From positions 1 to 51,071 of the forward strand of contig NZ_VATA01000020.1 of NCBI RefSeq assembly GCF_005870025.1: DNA of 51,071 bases. The letters run 5' to 3'. The notes under the pieces are model-generated. The model saw only the letters and a program-made list of their open reading frames with translations. It was not told the DNA's origin and did no database searches. The DNA is from Poseidonocella sp. HB161398 (GTDB taxonomy: Bacteria > Pseudomonadota > Alphaproteobacteria > Rhodobacterales > Rhodobacteraceae). A program made the position numbers and the translations under genes. This document shows positions 39,006-48,838 of this stretch, in pieces (within the stretch, counting starts at the first letter, position 1; each line of letters opens with the position of its first letter).

Positions 39006-40484
39006 ATGGCTGCCAAGCAAAAGAAAGCTCCCCGGCCGAAGGCCGAGACCCCCAAGGGATTCCGCGACTATTTCGGTGCGGACGTGGCCGAGCGCAAGGC
39101 CATGCTCGACAAGATTGCCGAGGTTTACCATCTCTACGGCTTCGAGGCGCTGGAAAGCTCGGCGGTCGAGACGGTCGAGGCGCTCGGCAAGTTCCTTCCC
39201 GATGTGGACCGGCCGAACGAGGGCGTCTTCGCCTGGCAGGAAGAGGATTCCGGCTGGGTGGCGCTGCGCTACGACCTGACGGCGCCGCTGGCGCGGGTCT
39301 ATGCCCAGCACCGCAACGACCTGCCGACCCCCTACCGCCGCTACGCGATGGGGCCGGTCTGGCGCAACGAGAAGCCGGGTCCGGGCCGCTTCCGCCAGTT
39401 CTACCAGTGCGATGCCGATACCGTGGGCGCGCCGACCGTCGCCGCGGATGCGGAGATCTGCGCAATGCTCTCGGACGTGCTGGAGGTCGTCGGCATTCCG
39501 CGCGGCGACTACCAGGTGCGGGTCAACAACCGCAAGGTGCTGAACGGCGTGCTGGAGACCATGGGCCTGGCCGATGACGCGCAGCGCGACGCAGTCCTGC
39601 GGACCATCGACAAGTTCGACAAGGTCGGCGAGGCGGGCGTGCGCGAGCTGCTGGGCAAGGGCCGCCTCGATGCCTCGGGCGCCTATATCGACGGCGTGGG
39701 CCTGTCGGACGGCCAGGCAGCACCGGTGCTGGCCTTCCTGACCTCGAAGGGCGCGGATGCCGCCAAGACGCTTTCCAATCTGCGCGACGCGATCGGCGCG
39801 TCGCAGATCGGCGCCGAGGGCGTGGGCGAGCTCGAGACCATGGCCGAGCTGCTTGATGCGCAGGGCTATGGCGCCGACCGGATCGAGATCGACCCTTCGG
39901 TGGTGCGCGGCCTCGGATATTACACCGGCCCGGTCTTCGAGGCCGAGCTGACCTTCGAGATCCTCGACGAGAAGGGCCGGCCGCGCCAGTTCGGCTCGGT
40001 CTCGGGCGGCGGGCGCTATGACGACCTGGTCAAGCGCTTCACCGGCCAGGAGGTCCCGGCGACCGGCGTCTCGATCGGCGTCGACCGGCTGCTGGCGGCG
40101 CTGCGCGCCAAGGGCCGGATGGGCGGCGAGACCACGGGGCCGGTGATTGTCACCGTGATGGACCGCGACCGGATGGGCGCCTACCAGGAGATGGTGGCCG
40201 AGCTGAGAAATGCGGGCATCCGCGCCGAGGTCTATCTGGGCAACCCGAAGAACTTCGGCAACCAGCTGAAATACGCGGACAAGCGCAACTCGCCCGTCGC
40301 CGTCATCCAGGGCTCGGACGAGGCCGATCGCGGCGTGGTGCAGATCAAGGACCTGATCCTCGGCGCGAAGATCGCGCAGGAGGCGTCGCTCGAAGAGTGG
40401 AAGTCCCAGCCCGCGCAGTTCGAGATCAGCCGGGCCGACCTGGTGGCGGAGGTCCGCAGGATCCTCGGGGGCGGCAATGCCTGA
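39006..40484 (+). CDS. hisS: Histidyl-tRNA synthetase
   Basis: Class II synthetase, 492 residues. [16 protein letters not shown] is the entry to motif 1; [16 protein letters not shown] (motif 2) and [14 protein letters not shown] (motif 3) follow; the histidine-specific block is [15 protein letters not shown]-terminal anticodon-binding domain starts about 375 ([15 protein letters not shown]). The N-terminus is Lys-rich ([13 protein letters not shown]). It overlaps hisZ by 8 bp, tying tRNA charging to the start of histidine synthesis. Confidence 0.97.
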   Translation: MAAKQKKAPRPKAETPKGFRDYFGADVAERKAMLDKIAEVYHLYGFEALESSAVETVEALGKFLPDVDRPNEGVFAWQEEDSGWVALRYDLTAPLARVYAQHRNDLPTPYRRYAMGPVWRNEKPGPGRFRQFYQCDADTVGAPTVAADAEICAMLSDVLEVVGIPRGDYQVRVNNRKVLNGVLETMGLADDAQRDAVLRTIDKFDKVGEAGVRELLGKGRLDASGAYIDGVGLSDGQAAPVLAFLTSKGADAAKTLSNLRDAIGASQIGAEGVGELETMAELLDAQGYGADRIEIDPSVVRGLGYYTGPVFEAELTFEILDEKGRPRQFGSVSGGGRYDDLVKRFTGQEVPATGVSIGVDRLLAALRAKGRMGGETTGPVIVTVMDRDRMGAYQEMVAELRNAGIRAEVYLGNPKNFGNQLKYADKRNSPVAVIQGSDEADRGVVQIKDLILGAKIAQEASLEEWKSQPAQFEISRADLVAEVRRILGGGNA

Positions 40485-41580
40485 CCGCGCGGCGATCCGC
40501 GACGAGGCGCACCGCATCCGCCGCGTCTTCGAGGCGGCCGGGGCCGAGCCCTTCGAGGGCGCGATCCTGCAGCCGGCGGACACGCTTCTGGACCTCTATG
40601 GCGAGGATATCCGCGGCCGCGCCTATGTGACCGCCGATCCGCTCCGGGGCGAGCAGATGCTGCGGCCGGACTTCACCGTGTCGGTCGTGCAGGCGCATAT
40701 GGAAAGCGGCCGCGACACCGGCCGCTATGCCTATTCCGGGCTGATCTTCCGCCAGCAGGACGAGCATCCCGAACGGCCGAGCGAGTACTTCCAGACCGGA
40801 CTGGAGATCTTCGGCGGCGATCCGGCCGAGGCCGATGCCGAGGTCTTCGCCGCGATTTCCGCCCAGCTCGACGGGCTGCCGGTCCGCGCCGTCACCGGCG
40901 ATATCGGCGTGCTGATCGCCGCGGTGGAGGGGCTGGAAACCTCGGCGATCCGCAAGGCCGCGCTGCGCCGCCACCTCTGGCGGCCCGAGCGGTTCAAGGC
41001 GCTGCTGGCGCGCTATTCGGCCGGGACCGATCTCGACGCGCTGCGCGGCGGGCTGCTGGCGCGGGTCCGGGCGGGCGAGGACGTGCTGGCCGGTGCCGGT
41101 CCCGAGATCGGGCTGCGCTCGCAGGCCGAGGTCATGGCGCGGCTCGACCGGCTGGTCGCCGATGCCGCCGAACCGCCGATCCCGGCGGAACAGGTGGCGC
41201 TGCTCGACCGCATCCTGCGCCTGCGCGGGGCGGCCTGGGCGATGGCGGCGCCGCTGCGCGAGCTGGCCGGCGTGATCCCGTCCCTGGCCGAGGCGGCAGC
41301 CCGGATGGAAGCGCGGCTGGCGGCGCTGGAGGCGCGCGGCATCGATCTCGACACGCTGGAATTCGAGGGCAGCTTCGGCCGCACCACGCTGGAATACTAT
41401 GACGGGTTCGTCTTCGGCTTCCTGGTCGACGGGCAGCGCCCGGACAACTGGCCGCCGGTGGCCTCGGGCGGGCGCTATGACGCGATGACCCGGGTGCTTG
41501 GCAATGGCCGCGGCGCGCCGGCCGTAGGCGGCGTGATCCGTCCCGAACAGGTCCTGAAGCTGAGGGAAGCCCAATGCTGA
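40477..41580 (+). CDS. hisZ: ATP phosphoribosyltransferase regulatory subunit
   Basis: 367 residues, a catalytically dead HisRS paralogue that forms the hetero-octamer with the short HisG and confers histidine feedback. The degraded class II motifs are seen in [42 protein letters not shown] (motif 2-like) and [14 protein letters not shown] (motif 3-like). It lacks the anticodon-binding domain, as expected. Overlaps hisS by 8 bp and hisG by 7 bp. Confidence 0.96.
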   Translation: MPDRAAIRDEAHRIRRVFEAAGAEPFEGAILQPADTLLDLYGEDIRGRAYVTADPLRGEQMLRPDFTVSVVQAHMESGRDTGRYAYSGLIFRQQDEHPERPSEYFQTGLEIFGGDPAEADAEVFAAISAQLDGLPVRAVTGDIGVLIAAVEGLETSAIRKAALRRHLWRPERFKALLARYSAGTDLDALRGGLLARVRAGEDVLAGAGPEIGLRSQAEVMARLDRLVADAAEPPIPAEQVALLDRILRLRGAAWAMAAPLRELAGVIPSLAEAAARMEARLAALEARGIDLDTLEFEGSFGRTTLEYYDGFVFGFLVDGQRPDNWPPVASGGRYDAMTRVLGNGRGAPAVGGVIRPEQVLKLREAQC

Positions 41581-42269
41581 AGCTCGGAGTGCCCTCCAAG
41601 GGCCGGCTGATGGAGCAGACCTTCGACTGGTTCGCCGATCGCGGCATCTCGCTGGCGCGGACCGGGTCCGACCGCGAATACGCGGGCGCGGTGACCGGGG
41701 TCGACGGGGTGGAGCTGGTGCTGCTTTCCGCGGGCGAGATCCCGCGCGAGCTGGCCGCCGGGCGCATCCATCTGGGCGTCACCGGCTCGGATCTGGTGCG
41801 CGAGAAGCTGGCCGCCTGGCAGACCAAGGTCGAGAGCCTGGCGCTGATGGGCTTCGGCCATGCCGACCTGATCCTCGCCGTGCCGAAATTCTGGCTGGAC
41901 GTGGAGACGCTGTCGGATCTCGACGCGGCGGCCGCGGCCTTCCGCGCCGCGCATGGCCACCGGCTGCGGATCGCGACCAAGTACCACCGGCTGGTGCGCG
42001 ACTACCTGCGCCATCACGGCGTGGCCGACTACCAGCTGGTCGACAGCCAGGGCGCGACCGAGGGCACCGTGAAGAACGGCACCGCCGAGGCGATCGCCGA
42101 CATCACCTCGACCGGCGAGACCCTGCGCGCAAACCACCTGAAGATCCTCGGCGAGGATCCGATCCATGCCAGCCAGGCCAACCTGTTCCGCTCGCTGACC
42201 GCCGCCTGGGGCGAGGCCGAGCTGGCGAGCCTGGCGCAGATCACCGGCAAGGTGGCGGCGGCGGCCTGA
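41574..42269 (+). CDS. hisG: ATP phosphoribosyltransferase, short form
   Basis: First step of histidine synthesis, joining ATP and PRPP. 231 residues, the short HisG(S) type that needs HisZ. Seen: [15 protein letters not shown] at the N-terminus, LAAGRIHLGVTGSDLV, the PRPP-binding region ending DSQGATEGTVKNGTAEAIADI (residues about 157-177), and LKILGEDPIHASQANL. No regulatory ACT-like third domain is present. The three-gene order hisS-hisZ-hisG fits this form. Ends 7 bp from a convergent ABC permease. Confidence 0.97.
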   Translation: MLKLGVPSKGRLMEQTFDWFADRGISLARTGSDREYAGAVTGVDGVELVLLSAGEIPRELAAGRIHLGVTGSDLVREKLAAWQTKVESLALMGFGHADLILAVPKFWLDVETLSDLDAAAAAFRAAHGHRLRIATKYHRLVRDYLRHHGVADYQLVDSQGATEGTVKNGTAEAIADITSTGETLRANHLKILGEDPIHASQANLFRSLTAAWGEAELASLAQITGKVAAAA

Positions 42270-42276
42270 GCCGCCG

Positions 42277-43134
42277 TCAGCCCTTCCGCCGCACCATGCC
42301 GCGGGCCGGATCGTAGCCCCAGACGGCCAGCGCGCCGAAGACCGCGAAGGCCAGGCAGGTCCAGCCGAGGGCGGCCCAGTTCATCTGTCCGTAGAGCGCG
42401 AAGCGGATCAGCTCCACCCCGTGGCTGAACGGGTTCACCGCGCAGATGTCCCGCAGGAGCCGCGAGCTTTCGGCCATGCGCCAGAGCGGGTAGAGCGCGG
42501 TCGACAGGAAGAAGCAGGGGAAGATGACGAAATTCATCACCCCGGCGAAATTCTCCAGCTGCTTGACGGTGGAGCTCAGCGCCAGCCCCAGCGCGCCCAG
42601 CATCAGCCCGGTGACGACCAGCGCAGGCAGCACGAAGATGTAGCCGTACCAGGGCATCGTGATGCCGAAGGCCGCCGCCACGGCGAGGAAGGCATAGGCC
42701 TGGATCACCGAGATCGCCGTGCCCGCCACCAGCTTGGCGAAGAGCAGCCACCAGCGCGGCAGCGGCGCCGTCAGCAGGAGCCGCATCGAGCCCATCTCGC
42801 GGTCATAGACCAGGCTCAGCGAGGACTGCATGCCGTTGAAGAGCAGGATCATCCCGCAGAGCCCGGGGATGATGTAGGTCTCGTAGGTGATGTAGGTCTG
42901 GTAGGGCGGGATGATCGACAGGCCAAGCGCGGCGCGGAACCCGGCGGCGAAGACCAGGAGCCACACCAGCGGCCGGACCAGCGCCGAGAGCAGCCGCGCG
43001 CGCTGCTGCCAGAACCGGTAGGCCTCGCGCCGGACGATGGCGGAAAGCGCGATGCCCCAGGCGCGGGCGGTCAGCCCGGCAACCGGCGGGGCGCCGTCGG
43101 CGGAAGGCGCCGGGGTGGGGGCGGGACGGGTCAT
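42277..43134 (-). CDS. ABC-2 type transporter permease, PQQ-alcohol-oxidation cluster type
   Basis: 285 residues with six membrane segments of the ABC-2 exporter fold (LVWLLVFAAGFRAALG, GMILLFNGMQSSLSLVYDREMGSMRLLLTAP, VVTGLMLGALGLALSST, NFVIFPCFFLSTALYPL). The cytosolic N-terminus ends with AIVRREAYRFWQQRARLLSAL. It is coupled to the ATPase gene by an ATGA overlap. This permease type accompanies PQQ-dependent alcohol dehydrogenase gene sets. Export substrate unknown. Confidence 0.88.
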   Translation of the reverse strand: MTRPAPTPAPSADGAPPVAGLTARAWGIALSAIVRREAYRFWQQRARLLSALVRPLVWLLVFAAGFRAALGLSIIPPYQTYITYETYIIPGLCGMILLFNGMQSSLSLVYDREMGSMRLLLTAPLPRWWLLFAKLVAGTAISVIQAYAFLAVAAAFGITMPWYGYIFVLPALVVTGLMLGALGLALSSTVKQLENFAGVMNFVIFPCFFLSTALYPLWRMAESSRLLRDICAVNPFSHGVELIRFALYGQMNWAALGWTCLAFAVFGALAVWGYDPARGMVRRKG

Positions 43135-43853
43135 GCCGCGGCCTCCGGCGAGGTCAGCGACAGGAAGGTCTGGGCCAGCGGGCGCGGCCCGGCAATCTCG
43201 CCCGCGATCCCGTCGGCCAGGATCCGGCCCTGGTGCAGGATGACCAGCCGGTCCTCGGGCCGCACCTCGTCGGTCAGATGCGTCGCCCAGAGCACGGTCA
43301 GCCCCTGATCCGCCGCCAGATCGTGGACATGGCCGGTCAGCGCCGCGCGCGCCGCCGCATCGAGCCCCACCGTCGGCTCGTCGAGAAGCAGCACCGCCGG
43401 GTCGTGGAGCAGCGCGCGGGCCAGTTCCAGCCGCCGCCGGTGGCCGCCATTTAGGTCGCGCGCCTTCTGCTTCGCGCGGTCGGCAATGTCGAGCCGGTCC
43501 ATCGCCGCCTCGCAGCGGCGCGTGGCCTCCGCCCCGGAAATCCCCTGCAGGGCCGCGAAATAGCGCAGGTTCTGCAGCACGGTCAGGTCCAGATCCAGCG
43601 TCTGGCTCTGGAACACCACGCCCATCCGCGCCAGCGCCTGGCGCGGCGCGCGGCCCATGTCATGGCCCGCGATCTCGATCCGCCCGCCGCGGGTGGTGTA
43701 GAGCCGCGTGAGCAGGTTGAAGAGCGTCGATTTCCCCGCGCCGTTCGGGCCCAGGAGCGCACAGAACTGGCCGCGCCCGACGGAGAAGCTGACATGGTCG
43801 AGCGCGGTCTTCGCCCCGAAAGCATAGGTCAGGTCGGTGACGGCGAGGCTCAT
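43131..43853 (-). CDS. ABC transporter ATP-binding protein, PQQ-alcohol-oxidation cluster type
   Basis: 240 residues, one ABC domain. Walker A is GPNGAGKST (34-42), the Q-loop is VVFQSQTLDLDLTV, the signature is unusual (LNGGHRRRLELARALL rather than LSGGQ), and Walker B is VLLLDEPTVGLD; the H-loop is LWATHLTDE. The N-terminal ALDHVSFSVGRGQFCALLG is the usual entry. The first ATG is at 43853; the frame continues upstream but without conservation. Pairs with the overlapping permease. Lies 76 bp after the beta-propeller gene on the same strand. Confidence 0.92.
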   Translation of the reverse strand: MSLAVTDLTYAFGAKTALDHVSFSVGRGQFCALLGPNGAGKSTLFNLLTRLYTTRGGRIEIAGHDMGRAPRQALARMGVVFQSQTLDLDLTVLQNLRYFAALQGISGAEATRRCEAAMDRLDIADRAKQKARDLNGGHRRRLELARALLHDPAVLLLDEPTVGLDAAARAALTGHVHDLAADQGLTVLWATHLTDEVRPEDRLVILHQGRILADGIAGEIAGPRPLAQTFLSLTSPEAAA

Positions 43854-43929
43854 GCGGCCCCGCCCCGGTGATGTCTCATGCGCTCCTCCCAAAGCTCCGG
43901 GGCCACTGTCGCCGGGCCGGGGCGGGAGT

Positions 43930-44898
43930 TCAAGAGGCGCCGGGCCGCATCGCCGCGCCCCAGGGGAAGCGGCCGACCTTGATGGACTTCAAGGGCTTGC
44001 GCGAGGCGACGTCGATCACCGTCACGTCGCCCGAGACGCCGTTCGTGGTGAAAAGCTGGCTGTGGTCGGGCGAGAAGGCCATGTGCCAGACCCGGCGGCC
44101 GGTCAGGATGTACTCCTCGACCTCGTAGGTCTCGGCATTGACCACGGCGACATGGTTGGCGGGCCCGAGCGCGACGAAGGCGGTCCTGCCGTCGGGGGTG
44201 AACTCGAATCCCACGGGCTGGATCCGGTCGGGATGGACGCCCTGGATCTCGAAGGTGATCTTCGCGCGCTCCTCCTTCGATTCGGTGCCGAAGACCGTGA
44301 CCGTGCCGCCGATCTCGGAGCTGACCCAGAGCTCGGTGTCGTCCTTGACGAATTCGGCGTGGCGCGGGCGCGAATCGACCAGCGTGTTGGCGATGATCCC
44401 GTGGGTCGCGGTGTCGATCCAATGCGCCATGTTGGTGGTTTCCGAGGTTGTGATGACGATGCTTCCGGCCTCGTTGACCGCCATGCCCTCGGGCTCGATG
44501 CCGACATTGATCTGGGCGACCACGGTGCGGCTGTCGACATCGACCACGGTCGTCACCGCGTCGTCCTCGTTGGCGATCCACAGGTGGCGATCGTCGGGAT
44601 GCAGGATGAACTGCTCGGGGTCTTCGCCCGAGGGCAGGTCGTGGAGGATCTCGCCGGTCTGCGGATCCATCACCTGCACCGTGTCGCTGTCGGAGGCGCA
44701 GATATAGACGCGGCTGTAATCGTGGCTGAAGGTGATGCCGCGAGGCCGCTCGCCGGTGGGGATCGTGCGGGTCACTTCCAGGCTGTCGATGTCGATCACG
44801 CTGATCGTGTTGTCCTTTTCATTCGTCACCCAGATCTCGCCGCCGGCGAAGGCGGGCAGGCCGAGAATCAGGCAGAGCGCGGTCAGGCAGCGGGTCAT
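43930..44898 (-). CDS. PQQ-dependent-catabolism-associated YVTN beta-propeller protein
   Basis: 322 residues. A signal peptide (TRCLTALCLILGLPAFAGG) is followed by seven propeller blades of the YVTN/NHL-like type: IWVTNEKDNTISVID, VYICASDSDTVQVMDPQTG, LWIANEDDAVTTVVDVDS, ELWVSSEIGGTVTVFGTES, AFVALGPANHVAVVNAETYE and LFTTNGVSGDVTVIDVAS. The repeated beta-strand words and periplasmic export match the propeller found with PQQ alcohol dehydrogenases. Its function is unproven; it could deliver PQQ or organise the dehydrogenase. Second in the minus-strand set, 42 bp after the binding protein. Confidence 0.9.
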   Translation of the reverse strand: MTRCLTALCLILGLPAFAGGEIWVTNEKDNTISVIDIDSLEVTRTIPTGERPRGITFSHDYSRVYICASDSDTVQVMDPQTGEILHDLPSGEDPEQFILHPDDRHLWIANEDDAVTTVVDVDSRTVVAQINVGIEPEGMAVNEAGSIVITTSETTNMAHWIDTATHGIIANTLVDSRPRHAEFVKDDTELWVSSEIGGTVTVFGTESKEERAKITFEIQGVHPDRIQPVGFEFTPDGRTAFVALGPANHVAVVNAETYEVEEYILTGRRVWHMAFSPDHSQLFTTNGVSGDVTVIDVASRKPLKSIKVGRFPWGAAMRPGAS

Positions 44899-44940
44899 GG
44901 CGGCGGTCCTTTCAGGGGGGGCGGTCTTGCCTGCCCGGTA

Positions 44941-46098
44941 TCAGTCGAAGGCAGTGCAGGCGCTGTCGGGGCGGTCGAGCCCCAGCGTGTCGAGCTCGTT
45001 GCCCTGGTGCAGGAACCCCTCCATCGGCGCGGTGGCGACCACGGCGGTGTCGGTCACCAGCGGGATCGGCTGGCGCAGCTGGCCGTTCCAGGGGCGGAAG
45101 GACAGCGGGCTGCCCTTGAAACCCGCCAGCTCGAATTCCCCGCCCAGCAGGTAGGCGCGCAGGGTGGCGGGATCGGCCGATCCGGTGCGGGTGACCGCCT
45201 CGCCGAGCGCGCGGAAGGCGGCCCAGGCGGCATAGTCGCGGTCCTGCATCGGCCGGCCGGCCATATCTTCGAAGCGGGACTGCAGCTGGGCGGCGCCCCA
45301 TTGCTCGACCACGCGCGACCAGGCGACGGGCATCATCCCCGCCGATCCGGCCACGGGGCGCGGCAGCCAGGTGTTGTAGGCGATGTAGCGGGCGAAATCA
45401 CGGGCTTCGTCGGCGACGAGCAGCACGTCATGGTCGCGCAGCTCCTGGGTGAAGAGCGGCACTTCCTGGGCGGCGTTGCGGCGCATGTCGGCGGCCTCGT
45501 CCCAGACCGCCTCGCCGCGCGGGCGCAGGCGGAACTTGGCGGCGGAGGCCTTCAGCGCCGCGGCCCAGGCCTGGTCGCCGGGACGCGGCCCGGTGATCAG
45601 CGCCAGATCGGTCCAGCGCTTCGAGGCGAGCCCCTGCATCAGCGCATCGGCGAGCATCGCGCGCGAGGGCAGGGTGTGGAACAGGTTGGCGCGGCAGTCC
45701 TGCGAGCGCAGCGCGGTCTCGGGCGCGGCGGCGTTGAAGAGGAGCGCGCCCTGCGCTTCGGGCAGGTCGGCGATGGCCAGGAGGTCGGCGGCGGGGGCGT
45801 CGACGATCAGGAAGGGCGAGGCGGCCAGCGCGTCGCGCGCCACGGCGAGGATGTCGCCCTCCGCGGGCACGTCGGCGGCGGAAAGCGCGTAGCCATGGCC
45901 GAGGAACTGGCCGGTGGTGCGGTTGTCGCGCAGCCCCAGCTCTGCCCCGGCGCGGCCCAGATCCCCGGGAACGGGGTCGAGATTGGACAGGGTCGGGGGC
46001 GGCGGCACCACGCGGTGCAGCCAGGTCACGCCCAGTTCCAGCGCGGGCGCGCTGCCCGCCCAGAGGCCGAGCAGGATCGATGCGAAAGCCAGCCTCAT
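44941..46098 (-). CDS. Periplasmic binding protein, PQQ-alcohol-oxidation cluster type
   Basis: 385 residues. ATG 46098 follows a GGGAGGAG Shine-Dalgarno and opens a signal peptide (RLAFASILLGLWAGSAPA). It has the fold of branched-chain-amino-acid-type receptors: LIVDAPAADLLAIADLP, LFNAAAPETALRSQDCRANLFHTLPS, ALITGPRPGDQAWAAALKAS and DYAAWAAFRALGEAVTR. The two Cys (in SQDCRAN and at DSACTAFD) suggest a disulfide. It is the ABC-type receptor seen with PQQ alcohol dehydrogenase sets, though the neighbouring ABC system is of exporter type. First gene of the minus-strand group; divergent from the cytochrome across 178 bp. Confidence 0.88.
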   Translation of the reverse strand: MRLAFASILLGLWAGSAPALELGVTWLHRVVPPPPTLSNLDPVPGDLGRAGAELGLRDNRTTGQFLGHGYALSAADVPAEGDILAVARDALAASPFLIVDAPAADLLAIADLPEAQGALLFNAAAPETALRSQDCRANLFHTLPSRAMLADALMQGLASKRWTDLALITGPRPGDQAWAAALKASAAKFRLRPRGEAVWDEAADMRRNAAQEVPLFTQELRDHDVLLVADEARDFARYIAYNTWLPRPVAGSAGMMPVAWSRVVEQWGAAQLQSRFEDMAGRPMQDRDYAAWAAFRALGEAVTRTGSADPATLRAYLLGGEFELAGFKGSPLSFRPWNGQLRQPIPLVTDTAVVATAPMEGFLHQGNELDTLGLDRPDSACTAFD

Positions 46099-46276
46099 GG
46101 TCTCCTCCCTCAAGGCTCCCCGAGAGTAGGGAGGCCCTGCGCGGGCCGATACTAGACCATGGTCGGAGCGCCCCCGGGGGGGCTTATCGCCAAAGGTCGA
46201 ATGGTGGCGGCGCGCCCCGGCCGGTAGCGTTCCGGGCAGCGAACAAGACAAGACCGCTTGTGGAGGAGACCCCCGG

Positions 46277-46954
46277 ATGCTGTTCCGACTGACCGCGCTT
46301 GGCGCGACCATTCTTGCTGCCACGACCTCGCTGGCCCTGGCCCACGGCGATGTCGCGCCGCAGCCGGTGAATACCGATGCGCTGCCCGATCTCGCGGATC
46401 CGGAGGAGTGGATGACCGAGAACCCCTATCGCGGCATGGGCGACGAGGTCTACCAGAAGGCGATCGAGATCGGCTCCTCGGGCTATACCCAGAACTGCGC
46501 GCGCTGCCACGGGCTGGAGGTCATCTCCGGCGGGCTGGCGCCCGACCTGCGCTTCCTCGAGGCCGAGGAGTATGGCGACGAGTGGTTCGTCGAGCGGTTC
46601 CGCCACGGCTACACCCAGAACGGCACCACCAAGATGCCGGCCTTCGGCGAGCTCTTGGGCCAGAAGGCGGCCTGGGCGATCCGCACCTATATCGAGACCC
46701 GGCCCGACGACGCGATGGTCACCGAACTGACGCCGGAGCTGATGGCGCTGAAGGGCCAGCTCGAGGGCGAGGCCCCGGACATCCCGGCGATTTCCGCGCA
46801 GCTCGGCGACATCGCCGGGCAGATCGAGACGCTCTCGGGCGCGCCGGTGGCCGACAGCGTGGCACGCAAGGCGCAGATGTCGCTGGCCAGCCATCCGGAG
46901 AACACCCACAGGGCGGTGGAGATCCTGACGGTCGGCCTGTCGGCGGCGCATTAG
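46277..46954 (+). CDS. Cytochrome c-550, PedF-like
   Basis: 225 residues. A signal peptide (LTALGATILAATTSLALAHG) precedes one c-type haem domain: CARCH (74-78) with the distal Met in TKMPAFG (120). The extra C-terminal region (about 145-225) of helices and LASHPENTHRAVEIL is unusual for short cytochromes c but known for PedF-like proteins, which accept electrons from PQQ-alcohol dehydrogenase. It starts the plus-strand half of the cluster and is 7 bp from the next gene. The dehydrogenase it would serve is not in this window. Confidence 0.92.
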   Translation: MLFRLTALGATILAATTSLALAHGDVAPQPVNTDALPDLADPEEWMTENPYRGMGDEVYQKAIEIGSSGYTQNCARCHGLEVISGGLAPDLRFLEAEEYGDEWFVERFRHGYTQNGTTKMPAFGELLGQKAAWAIRTYIETRPDDAMVTELTPELMALKGQLEGEAPDIPAISAQLGDIAGQIETLSGAPVADSVARKAQMSLASHPENTHRAVEILTVGLSAAH

Positions 46955-46961
46955 GCCCGCC

Positions 46962-47876
46962 ATGGGGAGGAGACATATAGGGCGCCGCGCCTGGCTGGGC
47001 GCGGTCCTCTCCGGGGCGGCGGTTGCGATGGCGACCGCCGCCTGGAGCCGTTGCGGGGACTATGTCCCCCAGCCGAAGCCGCAGAATGCCAGCCGCGACA
47101 TCGTCGGCCGGGATCTGGATGCGATCCTGGAACAGGGCTTCATCGAATTCGCCGCCTTCGAGGATTTCGCCCCCTGGTCCTTCGAGGAGAAGGGCGAGAT
47201 CCGCGGCGTGGATATCGAGATCGGCCGGATCATCGCCGCCGATCTGGGCGTCGAGCCGCGCTTCCGCCTGGTGGCCGCGGGGGAGAACCTGGAGGCGGAT
47301 CTGCGGAACTGGCTGTGGAAAGGGCCGGTGACGGGCGGCAAGGTCGCCAATGTGATGCTGCATGTGCCGGTCAACCGCGACTTCACTTGCCGGGTGGAGC
47401 AGGTGGTCTTCACCGGCCAGGCCTACCGCCAGCAGATCGCCATCGCCTATTCGCAGGCGGCCTATCCCGACGAGCTGCCGGGCACGGCCTATTTCCGCTA
47501 CGATCCGGTGGGAGTGGAGAATGACACGATCTCGGATTTCTACCTGTCCTCGCTGGCGGGCGGGCAGCTCCTGAACCAGATCCACCGCTATCCCTCGACG
47601 CTCGATGCGGTGGCGGCGATCGGCACGGGAGAGGTGAAGGCGGCGATGGGGCCGATGGGCGAGCTGGAATATGCCGCGCCCGCGGGCGTCGCGGTGCATG
47701 TGCCGCCGCTGCCGGGCTTCGGCGCCGGGCGCTGGACCGTGGGGGTCGGCGTGCATTTCGCCTACCGGCCGCTGGCCTATGCGGTCGATGACGCGATTGC
47801 AGCGGCGCTGGAGGACGGGCGGATCGCGGCGGTCTTCGCCGAGTACGGCCTGACCTGGACCGCGCCGGAAAGGTGA
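46962..47876 (+). CDS. Quinoprotein-dehydrogenase-associated periplasmic binding protein (SBP family 3-like)
   Basis: 304 residues. The N-terminus has a basic start (GRRHIGRRAWLGAVLSGAAV) that may be a Sec or Tat signal. The domain resembles amino-acid receptors (family 3), with FAAFEDFAPWSFEEKGEIRGVDIEIGRIIAADLG near the start, LPGTAYFRYDPVG and HRYPSTLDAVAAIGTGEVKAAMGP. Such proteins accompany PQQ dehydrogenases and include MoxJ/XoxJ-like partners that help them bind their cofactor or metal. Which of these this is cannot be told here. Follows the cytochrome by 7 bp. Confidence 0.87.
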   Translation: MGRRHIGRRAWLGAVLSGAAVAMATAAWSRCGDYVPQPKPQNASRDIVGRDLDAILEQGFIEFAAFEDFAPWSFEEKGEIRGVDIEIGRIIAADLGVEPRFRLVAAGENLEADLRNWLWKGPVTGGKVANVMLHVPVNRDFTCRVEQVVFTGQAYRQQIAIAYSQAAYPDELPGTAYFRYDPVGVENDTISDFYLSSLAGGQLLNQIHRYPSTLDAVAAIGTGEVKAAMGPMGELEYAAPAGVAVHVPPLPGFGAGRWTVGVGVHFAYRPLAYAVDDAIAAALEDGRIAAVFAEYGLTWTAPER

Positions 47877-47962
47877 TCCAGCGGACGCGGGCGCGCTGCG
47901 CCCGCGGCACGATCCTGGCGCCTCCCTCCGGGAGCCGCGTCCGCGCGCGGCAGCGGCCGGTC

Positions 47963-48838
47963 TCAGCCCGGCGGCGCGATCGTGGAGAGGCTGCCCTCGG
48001 CATCGACCAGCACCACCCGCGCGACCTCGGGCAGATCGGGCAGGAGCGCCGCGATCTCGGCGCGCGCCATCAGGCAGAAGGCGGTGGAGAGCCCGTCGGC
48101 GAGCGTGGCACTCGCGGCCTCGACGCTGACGGTCGACCAGGCCGGGCGGCGGCCCGGATCGCGCGGATCGCGGATATGGCCCGTCCCGTCGGCGAGCTGC
48201 ATCGCGTCGGGCGAGGACGTGGCGAGCGCGCCGTCGCCCAGGCTGCGCTGTCCCAGGAGCCCGGCGGCGGGGTCGGCGATGCCGATCCGCCAGGGGCCGC
48301 CGCGGCTGCGGAACTCTCCCAGATCGACCAGCGTGTCGGTGAAGCCATGGGCCGCGAGAAGCGCGCTGATCCGGTCGGCGGCATGGCCCTGGGCGATGCC
48401 GTTCAGGGTCAGCGCCTGGCCCGGGCCGAGGCGGATGCTTCCGGGTCCGAGGGCGACCTGCTCCCAGCCCGGGATCCCGGGCGGCGAGGTCCAGAGCGAC
48501 TGCACCGTCGGGTCGAAGCGGCCCCCGGTCAGGCGGTGGAGCCGGCCGCAGGTCGCGAGCAGCGCCACCATGTCCGGATCCGGGGCGTCGAGCCGTCCCG
48601 CCGCATTCAGCCGCGAGAGGTCCGAGCCGGGATCGTAGAGGCTGAAGCGGCGCTCGAGCGCGCGGATCTCTTTGAGCGCGGCCTTTAATGCGGGGCCGGT
48701 GCGTTCCGGGCCGCCGCGCAGGGTGAGGGCGATCTCGGCGCCGAAGGCCCGGCCCTGCCAGGCGGCGGCCCGCGCTCCTGCCGGAAGGACGGCCGCGGCG
48801 GCGGCGATCGAGAGGAAGCGGCGGCGGGTCAGGGTCAT
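47963..48838 (-). CDS. apbE: FAD:protein FMN transferase (ApbE family, NosX-like)
   Basis: 291 residues from ATG 48838, with a Tat-type start (TLTRRRFLSIAAAAAVLPAG). Seen: FGAEIALTLRG, RRFSLYDPGSDLSRLNAAG, GRFDPTVQSLW, LNGIAQGHAADRISALL, LVDLGEFRS and the Mg/FAD-binding end TVSVEAASATLADGLSTAFCLM. ApbE moves FMN from FAD to a Thr of a D-x-x-x-x-A-T/S motif in periplasmic flavoproteins. It overlaps the stop of the NosR-like gene (ATGA), so the NosR-like protein is its probable target. NosX and NosR have the same relation in denitrification. Confidence 0.94.
   Translation of the reverse strand: MTLTRRRFLSIAAAAAVLPAGARAAAWQGRAFGAEIALTLRGGPERTGPALKAALKEIRALERRFSLYDPGSDLSRLNAAGRLDAPDPDMVALLATCGRLHRLTGGRFDPTVQSLWTSPPGIPGWEQVALGPGSIRLGPGQALTLNGIAQGHAADRISALLAAHGFTDTLVDLGEFRSRGGPWRIGIADPAAGLLGQRSLGDGALATSSPDAMQLADGTGHIRDPRDPGRRPAWSTVSVEAASATLADGLSTAFCLMARAEIAALLPDLPEVARVVLVDAEGSLSTIAPPG

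Noticed and set aside
43850-43879. Nine-codon ORF (MRHHRGGAA) ending in an ATGA overlap with the ABC ATPase start, as a pqqA-like peptide
   Set aside because: It lacks the Glu and Tyr and the length of PqqA, and no pqq genes adjoin it.
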